From contig JAGMVK010000009.1 in NCBI GenBank assembly GCA_020747065.1, forward strand, positions 1,798,001 to 1,862,000: a DNA stretch of 64,000 nt. The letters are read 5' to 3'. Positions 55,237 through 64,000 of the stretch are shown piece after piece. This DNA is from Cadophora sp. MPI-SDFR-AT-0126. Taxonomy: Eukaryota; Ascomycota; Leotiomycetes; Helotiales; Ploettnerulaceae. The notes under the pieces were generated by a model. It saw only the letters and a list, made by a program, of their open reading frames with translations, was not told the origin of the DNA and ran no database searches. Numbering within the stretch: position 1 is the stretch's first letter; every line of letters begins with the position of its first letter. The position numbers were made by a program, and so were the translations under genes.

Positions 55237-57154
55237 TCAGTTCAAACGATTTTCGTCCACGGTCATGCCTTTCTCTCCCCTCTTAACCATACTCGGTGCC
55301 GAGCTCCCACCGCTGATGTTCTCAATATCAACACTTCCTCTCTCGAAAGTCTCAATAGTTTCGGACAGCCCTGCTGTCTCCGAGACCATGGATGCAGTGG
55401 GTGGGGAAACGTAGGAAAAGAATGAGTAGAGGGCGATAGATGTCGGATACCCAAACAGCCACGAAATGGCATAAAGATGCTTCAAGCCAACGCCGATGTG
55501 AACAGTTGGTGAGATACTATAGGCAAGTCCAACAAGGAGTGGGGCGATGGGAATCGCATTAGCAAGAAACGCCCGCCAGTTGATGCCTTTCTGCATAAGA
55601 GTTAGCGAGACAAGCTAATTCTTGGTTTGGAGCAATTTACCCAGAAATAGTATCGGCCTTTCGGGTCGTACAGATCAGCGATGTCATATCTGCCCCTCCT
55701 CACAATCCAATAATCTGCAGTCATGATACCAGCCATAGGGCCCAAGAACACGGCGTACCCTGACATGAAATTCAAGAATACAGATGCACTCGAGACCATC
55801 AACCAGGGGACGAGAGCCCAACCACCAATGATTGAACACAAAATGGTCCCACGCTTGATGTTGATCCACCGTGGGCACAGAGTGGTAACATCGTTGGCGA
55901 AGCTCACTGAATTGGCGGAAATGTTGCAGCACACTTGAGCCAGGATCCAGAGACAAGCACAAACGAACCCAAGGAATCGTCCTCCGCTTCCCTCCCATTT
56001 GGCAATCAACCCGAAGGGAGACCAGATATCTTCGCCTGGGTACACAACACGAGCTGCACCAGTGGCAATAATACCAAAAAGAGCTGTGACGACTTTCAGG
56101 ATCGGAATGACGGGGAGTTGTGACCATTGACTCTTGCGAGATTTGCTGAAGCGAGCAAAATCTGGAATGTTGACAGTGAGGGTAGAAAAACCACCCGTGA
56201 TGGATGTCATAGCTGATAACCAGGCCCACGCACGGACTGAGCCAGAGATTGTTGCTGGCTGACTTAAAATTGCATTTGATCCATGTGCTTTCACACAAAT
56301 CCAAATCAAGATCCCAATTGCCATTGGAGGCACAACAATGGACTTGACCAGGAAAAGCTTCTGAAGTTTGTATGTCGGGATCAACAAGAACGGAAACTGG
56401 ATGATATGGAAGAGGAAGTAGGAGCACATCGCTTGAGTGGTGATATGTGCAGAAACAGGTAAGTGATTTGGGAGTTTCGCGTATGATGGCCAGATGCAGG
56501 TAATTGCCTATCGAGAAGCACATTAGAAAGTCTGTCAGGAAAAGCGAGGAGACATTACTTACGGAAGTAACAGCGGAGCCTCCCCCAACACTCTGAACAC
56601 CTAGCCAGAAAGCCGCGAGAATAGCTCTTGATACTACACAAAAGTAGCTGAACCAGTACCCGTAGCTTGCTCGAACGGCTATTGGGAAGGGGATGCGAAG
56701 GTCTGCTCCAATCGCACCATTGAGGACTATTTCATCTCAATATACGTTTATCATGGAAAGTATATCCCCAAACCTACCAGTCGCGATGGCGTTACATATT
56801 CCCGCAACCAACATAATCAGAAGGGCATCTTTACTGCTCAGACCGACGATCAATATTGATGAACCAACCTGCCAAGTGGCGACAGTAACAAGATCAGACA
56901 TCCAGTAGCCAGTAAAGGCCCAATGCGACCAGGTCCGATTCACGTCCAAGACAGGATCTTGATCTGGGCATTCCGTCAGTGCATTGTTCTATCACGGGAT
57001 CAACATACATACCGGCATTACTCCAAACTCCGGGGGGTGCAATACTACTTTCTTGCTTTGGGCACTCCCATGATTTGATACTTGTAAAACGTGCTTTTAC
57101 GGCATCGTTTTCAGGAAGCGTGATTGCTGGCAGTCTCAGAGTGGGGAAGACCAT
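55237..57154 (-). CDS. NCS1 (Fur-type) nucleobase/allantoin permease
   Basis: Five exons, start ATG 57154, no lesion. Intron 1 is 57012-56964; further introns lie near 56780-56726, 56570-56516 and 55641-55596. About 560 residues with 12 TM helices. NCS1 features: W(S)NADQDP before TM1, WSHWAFTGYWMSD, RIPFPIAVRASYGYW, a TVNIPDFARFSKS loop after TM5-6, WGALVPW-like and ADYWIVRRGRYDIADLY before TM10. These proteins import uracil, allantoin, purines, hydantoin, thiamine or nicotinamide riboside with H+ across the plasma membrane. Between two XanA-like dioxygenases, uptake of a purine- or pyrimidine-related substrate is plausible. Confidence 0.88.
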
Positions 57155-58120
57155 CGTGACTGAGTGTACTGTATGAATTGGGGATTATGGCGAAAAAAGA
57201 CCAAGTTCTTTTATAGACAAGGTGCTGTTTTGTGTCTCAACAAATTCGGGATTATGGTGAAGGATATAGACAGTCCATCTTGTTTGTGATGATACGCCAC
57301 CTCAAGATACCTTAGATAAGACTTTGACGAGTAACGATCGAAATAGTCTATCACATCAATCTCATCCCCACGGACTAGATAGACAGAATTCCTCATTGGC
57401 TGGGTCCAGAACCTCATCGCACTTATCTTTCGGAGGAGATAGTAAAGAGGGCAGTGTCTCTTGTTGTCGAGCAATTGCAAGTCACGGGAGTTGATAGCGC
57501 ATATGGATGCCAGTAGAAATTCTCGGCCGAGAATAACATGTTTAATTGTATAGCCAAGGAAGAGCTTACCGTGTCCGATGCTGATATCGGTGCCCACTAG
57601 TGCTGAAGCAAAAGTGGGAGTGCCGGGTCCATGACCTTGAAGGGGAGTCTGTGCACCTCAACAACATGGTCAAAGGACAAATATTTTGGTTGTGAACAGA
57701 TAAGGGCGATGAGTTCTTCCAAAGACCGAAAGGTCGTCGTATCCGAAGTGGATGCAGCACAATGGATGCCTTGCTAAACGAAGTGCGACTACATATCTGG
57801 TTGTGGCGTTCTCTGATTGCTCAGGTAGAAGTTAGACAAACAAGGGTCCTCAACCTTTTGACCCAACTTCCTGGGGAAGCGGTCAAGATAGATAAGCTTT
57901 ATCTGAGTCTGGAGCGCCAATAACCAACAATCCACCAGATGCTATCTGATAAGAATGCAAACAGATTCATTGGAGCATCTTCTCCCCGTTCCGGATTACC
58001 GTGACTCGCAGGTATATCTCGAGACCTGTTGATTAAAGAATTTGGGCATGTTCTCAGACCTGGAACCAATCATCTGGTATACATATTTCCATTTTCTTGC
58101 CCACATCAAATTCCCGAGAC
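57155..58120. other. Divergent spacer, permease / regulator
   Basis: About 970 bp, no gene recognised; open frames at 57211-57760 (minus) lack a domain. It must contain both promoters. Confidence 0.45.
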
Positions 58121-60683
58121 ATGTCTTCTGCACCAAGTGAGATTCGTCTTACCCAGCGCGCGCCCCAATCCTGCAATCGGTGTGCAAATCGAAAAGTAAA
58201 ATGTTCCAAAACAATACCCTGCGAGACTTGCATCAACCTTGGGCTTGCCGCACATTGTGAAAGAGAAGTTGTCATAATTACCCGGCAAGACCGGAGAGCG
58301 CCTGCAAATCGGAAGCCTGGCAGACGTGGCCGTCCACCTGGATCACAAAACAAAAAGCGAATACATGGAATTGCAGACCCCAGTCCATCGTGGGATAGAG
58401 AATCGAGCTCCACACCAGTGCAGCCTGTGGAAAGTCGCCGCTCAGAGCAAGCATCTCACACATCATTGTCGGTACATCCTTTTGGCCTCTCCTTACCAGT
58501 GGATACATTTTTCTCTTCTAACAGAGCGAATGCCTTCCCATTTGGTCACTTCACTACTAGCCAAGAGGTCCAAGATAACCAAGATGCATGGTCCCCTTCG
58601 AGCAGCTCGAATATGTCAATCAGACGTCAAGTGCACGTATCAGGACCAGTAATTGCAGAAAGCTCATCAAAACCTGTGAGAACTGCGAACAGTTGGTCGA
58701 ATGAAGACGCTCTTGCTGAGAATGCGGCAATGACATTGGAATGCCTGGCTTGGGGGAGACAACGTGACGAGGGGGTCTCTCCACAGTCGGTTATTTCAAC
58801 TCAGCACCGCGCCCCGAGTCTCGACATTTTGGGAATTCAACAAGCTCAGGGTGCCATTGACTTTCATCGCGGATCGCTGACTTGGATGCATAACGTTATA
58901 CACTGGCCAACGTTCTACAGCGAGTGCGAGCAATTCTGGAAACATGAGGTAGTCAATGAGAAATCCTGGCTTTCTTTGTACTACGCAGTTTTAAGCGTAA
59001 GTAAGTCACACCATCCTTCAGAAGCTAGGTACCTAAAAGAACTTTCTACCAGCTAGGAGTTCATCACATGAATACGGAGCAGCATTCATTTCTGGGGATT
59101 TACAATGGCAACGCAAAATCTCCCGGAAATCACCAAAGCACTGGGAATGTTCCGCCGAAGATGATGTCACGCATATTGTACGACAAGTCCTACGAAATGC
59201 TCAAAGAAGCAGATTTCATGGCCGTACACACAAGCAAGTCTTCTAGCAATCTACACTGTACAATTGATTAACATCATCTCAGTTAACTCGCTAAAAGTGA
59301 TTATTATCTTGTCGTTGATGGCCCATAGCTTCGAGTATGTCATCACTAAAGGAGTTGGTTGTTATTAGTATATTCTAATATGTCTTTAGCGGTTCCAACC
59401 TAATCACAGTGCTGTTCTCTTGTGCAACACGAATTGCACACACGCTTGGCATACATCAACTAGGTCCCGATAGCTCCCAACGGCTTCCGCCTCAGGAGCT
59501 AATAGATCGTGAGCTCAAGAAAAGAATATGGGCTTTCTTATGTATCCAGGATTGGCTTCTAATTCCGTTCGGCAATTCATACTCCATCTCACCCCGACAT
59601 AGTGATACCCCGTTGCCACTGAATAGTGACGAGTTTTCTGGGCTACCACCACGAGCCGATGAAGGAGATCTAGACTCCGCAACGCATGTGGGATATAATC
59701 TTATCATGTATAAAGGTATGTGGACTATTATCATGACGGAAGCTTATATGTCTAACCAAGTATATCACAGTGGCCGAAATATGTCGAAACTTTCACGACA
59801 AATCGACAAACTGGAACTCAGTACAAAGAGTCCAAGGAGACTCATTGCGAGGATTGTACGATCATGTTTTGACTTCGGACGAGGATATGAAAGCAGTGTT
59901 GAGAAGTGTGCCACGATATCTTCAACGGACTACCCCTCACAACACAAATTCCCCGCAGTACATACCCTGGCAGAGGCGAACCTTTGCAATATCGATATCT
60001 CACAAGGTAACTGGTACTAGGCTGCGACTTTTCTTTTCTTACTATCTTTAGACCTTGATGATCCACCAAAGATTCTTTCTGAAAAGCTTGAAAGATAAGT
60101 GGTACACTTATACAAGGGTAAGGTTCTTGACAATACTTTCGTCAGCGATTATCTTCTGACCTGGGGTAGATCACCTGCATCGAATCGGCGCGCACTATCC
60201 TAGAAGAATACTATGCATCTTTCAAAGACGAGTCGAGCGATATGTGGACAATTCTTGCCCATGTCACGACGGCTTCGGTATTACTCTCAATCGAATGAAG
60301 ATGACCAAATTATGTCGTGATAGTTTCTAACATATATACGGCGACAGATTATCCTACTTTTAGACCATCTTCTCGCAGAAGATAGTGCTCCGTCAAATTA
60401 CCAACTTGTCTGCGACTGCCTTAGTCTTATGGAACGATCCGAGAAGCATTCCACCATACATGCCAAGGGAAGTAAGCTTATTCGAATCCTATTACATCAT
60501 GCACAGCAAAAGTCACCTCTAGATTTGTCTCAGATAGCTCTGCTTCTGAGGGATGACGGTGTAAGTAACGAGCAGGGTGAGCCTCATTCTATGGTGAACG
60601 GGCAGAATTTAGGAAGCGAAACCTGGAACTGGGACTCGGTGTTTTTCAATTCCTTTGACATGACATTTGATGGGACTTTTTAG
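58121..60683 (+). CDS. Zn2Cys6 fungal transcription factor
   Basis: Start ATG 58121. The N-terminal binuclear cluster CNRCANRKVKCSKTIPCETC...HC is followed by a basic linker containing an AT-hook-like RRGRPPGSQNKKR, a Ser-rich region, and the fungal middle homology domain (SATHVGYNLI, HTLGIHQLG). Introns that I can support: about 59000-59054 (GTAAGT...CCAG), 59336-59390, 59717-59770, 60007-60050, 60118-60170 and 60278-60348. The reading frame changes near 59225-59240 (FMAVHT to TQASLLAIYTVQ) at a CACACA run, with no normal intron; either a one-base indel or an unusual splice. Apart from that it is complete to TGGGACTTTTTAG at 60683. Its place between the permease and a dioxygenase fits a pathway-specific regulator. 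Confidence 0.75.
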
Positions 60684-60925
60684 TGAGAAGGAAGAGTGAA
60701 ATAACTCAACTATAGTCCTTGCTCATAAATTTGGATTCGAACTTGGATATACATGTTAACCATTTCTTATTTCCAACAACCATGAGTATATTGCCTCCCG
60801 ACTGAGGAAAGATCGATGTGTAGAGACCTGTACTGTATTTCGCAAATTCTTCAGTCAGTGAAACTTTGACAAATATTCTCGTTATGAACCGAATGGTTTG
60901 AACATAATACGCACCTAGAACCTGT

Positions 60926-60979
60926 ACAGGTAAGAATTACGACCCATGAGATACAGGTAAGAATTGCGACCCATGAGAT
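60926..60979. repeat. 27-bp tandem duplication
   Basis: Two adjacent 27-bp units (acaggtaagaatt[a/g]cgacccatgagat) differ at one base; a third begins but breaks off. Intergenic, no coding role seen. Confidence 0.7.
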
Positions 60980-61624
60980 ACGGTAAGCGTTAGAGGATAT
61001 GGTTCCTTTTTCTCTGAACCGGAGACGAGATTCAAATGAGAGTCAAAGTCGGGAGACACACAGTGATCGTGTAGCCTGTAATCTACGGATGCGGTTCAAG
61101 CATTTTCACCACTGCTCCTCGAGCACAAGGAAGATCCCTGGAACAATGGGACATGCCTAGACATTTTGTACAAATTGTACCATAGATACACGGCAACTTG
61201 GATCCACCATTGAGAGAAATCGAGGCGAAGAGAAACCCAGATTCCGTGCTAGCCGAGGGCTCGGCTAGAAAGAGTGCTTGCGAGAGTGGGATAAAGTTAC
61301 AATTGGCGATTCGGGCGAGATAAGACATAATTACCAGCCAATGGATAGATTCTCATTTATTGAATAAATATAATGTGCTTCTTAATCGAGTTCACTTTTC
61401 TTAGACATCTCGTCCGGGCGGTGGATTCCGTTTGTGTCTGGCCTGGACTGTCTGATCCCAAACTCGTGGCTTATCAGTTAGGGTGAACTGGATTTGATAT
61501 AGATCTTACCGAAGGCTCGATGAATGCAGTTCCAGCTATCCGCAGCAGTATCTTGATCGTTTCACAGAACCATAACGCTTTGTGTATTGCTCGACCGTGC
61601 TGTTGATACCTCAAACTCACCACC
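60980..61624. other. Spacer and promoter of the second dioxygenase
   Basis: No supported gene. A minus-strand frame at 61083-61328 (81 codons, Cys-containing) has no known domain. The plus strand over the same bases shows interrupted, coding-like text and may be a relic, too weak to call. Confidence 0.4.
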
Positions 61625-62900
61625 ATGCCTCACTCGACTTCCTCAACTGATTCGATGGTTATCACACCTATTGACTGTGGACCCAATTCTAACGTCAAAG
61701 TAAGATCTCGTATATGTCTTATACTGAATACCCCAGCTAATGTTTACTTCAGTTTGGAGCGACCATATCGGGAGTGGATCTCAACAACGTCGACGACGAG
61801 CTATTTGCAGCCCTCAAAGAAGCGATTTACAAGTACGAATTGGTTATCTTCAAAGGACAACATGACCTCAAACCCATCGAGCACTTCAACTTTGTCAAAC
61901 GATTCGATCCCAATGCTGCAGATCTACACGGCCATGGAACTCTTGAGACCGTCCGGAAGACTCACAAAGGTGCTCCCACGCTGTTGGCAGCTGTAAGCCG
62001 CTCGAATCGAATGAACTCGAACATTGTGCTCACATTTACTGCCAGGTATCTACTCATATGATCCCTGGCGCACCCGGCGTCCGCCTTGTCGCTGCTGGAT
62101 ACCAGGGAAAGGACCATTATGGTCTCAAGGACATTGAGTTCAGAACATCTACAATTCTCAATACCCACGCCGATCCTCCTACTCAAGAAGAAATTGACGC
62201 AGGGATTACTCGGTTTGGGCGATGGCATATCGATTTTGCCGGCTACGAGCTCCATGCTCCACTTGTCACCGCACTTCGCTGCATCAAGTTGCCCGTTGGA
62301 CCCGAACAGACTCTTCGATGGGACGATGGTACTGGGCGAGAGATCAAAGTCAAGCCGGGACTTACTGCATTCTACTCTTGTGAACAACAATATGCGGAGT
62401 TCTCCCCGGAAGAAAAAGAGATGGTAGACAATAGTGAGGTCCAATATGCCGCCCACCCGTACCAGTGGATTAGCAGATGCAAGCAAGACAGCATGGGTAT
62501 CACAATTCCTCAGGGCCAAGGTTTAGAAATGAAGCCAGACGAGCGACCGGAAGTGGATGAAAGCAAGGTTCAGCGGCTGCCTATGGTATGGCACAATCCT
62601 GTCACCGGCAAGGGAGCGTTCATGGTTCATGCCATCATTGCTGAGAAGCTGTTCATCAAGAAGACGAAAGACTCTGTCGTGCAGGTTATTGACAACGTGG
62701 ATGAGGTTCGCGCCTTCTTACTAGGTTTGATGCGGAGAATGGTCAGTCCAGAGAACGTTATGGTGGCGCCGTATGAGGAGGGCGATGTTGCTGTGTGGAA
62801 CAATCGCGGAATGGAGCACACATTCATTGAGTACCCTAAAAGCTATGGCCCAAGAACCATGCACCAGGTAAATATTGCAGGCAGCCATCCACCCTCCTAG
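61625..62900 (+). CDS. XanA/TauD-like Fe(II)/2-oxoglutarate dioxygenase, copy 2
   Basis: Three exons: 61625-61699, 61753-61992 and 62046-62900, 389 residues. Both introns are 53 bp with GTAAGA/GTAAGC donors and CAG acceptors. Opens with the family's FGATISGVDLNNVDDELF block. Iron ligands: HxD in RWHIDFAGYE and His in NRGMEHTFIEYP; 2OG-binding Arg in SYGPRTMHQ. The SPEEKEMV...VQYAAHPYQWIS segment is the XanA-type middle motif. Copy 1 at 53189 is a diverged paralogue: HFD versus HID, and LWHS versus MEHT around the distal ligand. Substrate may be a purine or another small N-heterocycle; not established. Confidence 0.87.
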
Positions 62901-63233
62901 ATAGCTTCGCTCCATTATTCTCTTGTATGTCAGATTAATCTTATGTCTTTGTACTCGGATCATTTAACATTTCTGTCCTACCGATTTTTGAGATTGAGAA
63001 CAAGGACTGAGGCCAGGCGAGTTGGCTCATTTCGCAGTTCGGCATTGAAGCTTGTGACATAAATTACCACCATTTTAAGCATCCAAGACCGATTGCTTCG
63101 AGCCTTCTTTGTCATCGGGCACGTCACCAATATGTTGTTGTCAATGAACACTAGGTCTTTTTGAGGGAACTGAAACTATGCAGCGAAATTCAAGGCATTA
63201 AACAGCATACGACGATGAATTTCAATTACGGTA
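62901..63233. other. Convergent spacer with an unexplained open frame
   Basis: On the minus strand, TTTCAG at about 63191 is followed by some 65 open codons (QKDLVFIDNNILVTCPMTKK...) to a TAG near 62985. No domain is recognised and it has no start codon of its own; it could be a chance frame or an unused exon. Confidence 0.3.
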
Positions 63234-64000
63234 TCAGTTCACCGTAACTTCAGTAGCTCCATCCATTTCAGCACCTTCGAATGTCAATCCCTTCCCATGC
63301 GCTACCCCTAGATTCCTCACAATATCAACAAACTTCGGGTCCAACGTCGGTCCTTCACCTTTCTCATCCGAGTCAAACTTCTCATGTATGATCCGCATCC
63401 TCACTGCCTGATAATCCCCAAACGTGGCATCAAACGGCATGTCAGCCTCGACATATTTCCCCTCCTTTCTGGTCAAGAACTTGAGAGGCGCAACAGCATT
63501 TGGATTGACAAAGTATGCCATCGAGAAGCGATCGAGATCATAGGGTAAGCTGTCCCAAGACAGACGGTGCATGGTTGATTTCAGGACTTTGTCGCTCCAA
63601 AGAGACAACCCATCTGCGATGTTGACGATCACTGCGCCATCCACTATGGGAGCCGGTACCCATCCATTGACTGGACTCTTTACTTCCAAACCCGCGGTTT
63701 TCGCAAATAGAAGTGTCAAAGTGCCCCAATCCGTATGCTCTCCTAGCCTAGGGAATCGTCTATCTGGAGGGGAGGATAATGCGGGGTATTTGATTAGTCG
63801 AAGGACGTTGCCGGGAGCGAGGTCTGGGGCATGGGCTGCGGAGAAGAAATCAGGGCCCAAATTCATGGATATCGCGAAGGCTTTCATGAGAGATTCGGAA
63901 AGTTTATGGCATTTGTTGCGAAAAGCCTCCGCTGAGGCACGTCTAGATGGAGTCCACCAGGAGGAGAGGTTCGTGGAAGTGAGATTTGAGTTGGCGATGC
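63234..64000 (-). CDS. 2OG-Fe(II) oxygenase (isopenicillin-N-synthase-like), 3' part
   Basis: The gene's last exon, open to the right edge, about 255 residues; its start lies outside. Fe ligands: HxD in GEHTDWGTLTLLF and His in STMHRLSWD. The RxS pair that binds 2-oxoglutarate is in DRFSMAYFV. The N-terminal DIOX_N half is mostly missing. This is the DIOX/IPNS family, common in secondary metabolism (oxidation, desaturation, ring closure) and also in thymine/pyrimidine oxidation, which would suit the neighbouring NCS1 permease. It converges on the second XanA-like gene. No break is visible in the part present. Confidence 0.85.
   Translation of the reverse strand, partial: IANSNLTSTNLSSWWTPSRRASAEAFRNKCHKLSESLMKAFAISMNLGPDFFSAAHAPDLAPGNVLRLIKYPALSSPPDRRFPRLGEHTDWGTLTLLFAKTAGLEVKSPVNGWVPAPIVDGAVIVNIADGLSLWSDKVLKSTMHRLSWDSLPYDLDRFSMAYFVNPNAVAPLKFLTRKEGKYVEADMPFDATFGDYQAVRMRIIHEKFDSDEKGEGPTLDPKFVDIVRNLGVAHGKGLTFEGAEMDGATEVTVN

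Noticed and set aside
61083..61328. 81-codon minus-strand ORF with several Cys
   Set aside because: No domain, no homologous pattern known to me, no splice partners or promoter; left as unassigned.
62985..63191. Minus-strand open frame after a TTTCAG acceptor-like site, as a last exon of the 2OG oxygenase
   Set aside because: The oxygenase frame already ends naturally at 63234 at family-like length, and the extra frame has no recognisable motif.

Overview
The window is nuclear DNA of a filamentous ascomycete (Pezizomycotina; a Leotiomycete-like genome is my guess, low confidence). The genes carry many short introns of 38-121 bp with GT..AG ends and CTRAY-type branch points. The families are typical of moulds: Zn2Cys6 regulators, fungal NCS1 permeases, an A-T-R adenylate-forming reductase, XanA/TauD dioxygenases and F-box-like orphans. 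I saw no rRNA, tRNA or CRISPR.

Layout. 0-3 kb: 5' end of a short-chain dehydrogenase and a long spacer. 3.2-6.8 kb: an SF1 RNA/DNA helicase with C-terminal zinc knuckles, cut in two by an in-frame TAG. 8.5-10.2 kb: a secreted Pro/Gly/Ala-rich protein. 11.4-15.6 kb: two decayed F-box-like genes. 17-19 kb: an MFS sugar transporter. It converges on a large glycosylated membrane protein (19-21 kb), which overlaps a protease-fold protein (21-22.5 kb). 23-26.9 kb: two conserved fungal proteins of unknown function. 28-29.5 kb: a one-TM protein whose stop codon is supplied by a 788-bp TA-flanked inverted-repeat transposon.

From 30 kb to the right edge the content changes to intact, metabolic genes: ABCC-type transporter, epoxide hydrolase, zinc polyol/butanediol-type dehydrogenase, a C2H2+Zn2Cys6 regulator, a flavin-binding monooxygenase-like protein, the A-T-R reductase, an NADP-type zinc alcohol dehydrogenase, an alpha/beta hydrolase, a XanA-like 2-oxoglutarate dioxygenase, an NCS1 nucleobase permease, a second Zn2Cys6 regulator, a second XanA-like dioxygenase, and a 2OG-Fe(II) oxygenase running off the end. 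I read this as a candidate secondary-metabolite or nucleobase-modifying gene cluster. Its core (46.9-54.5 kb) consists of two divergent pairs with a 2-bp convergent junction between them. The proposed logic is inference: the reductase turns a carboxylic acid into an aldehyde, the dehydrogenases and oxygenases tailor it, the NCS1 permease imports and the ABC pump exports.

The left half (3-27 kb) holds five loci with nonsense codons or single-base frame breaks, against one suspected break in the right half. Either this block is decaying or these are assembly errors; reads and RNA are needed to tell.
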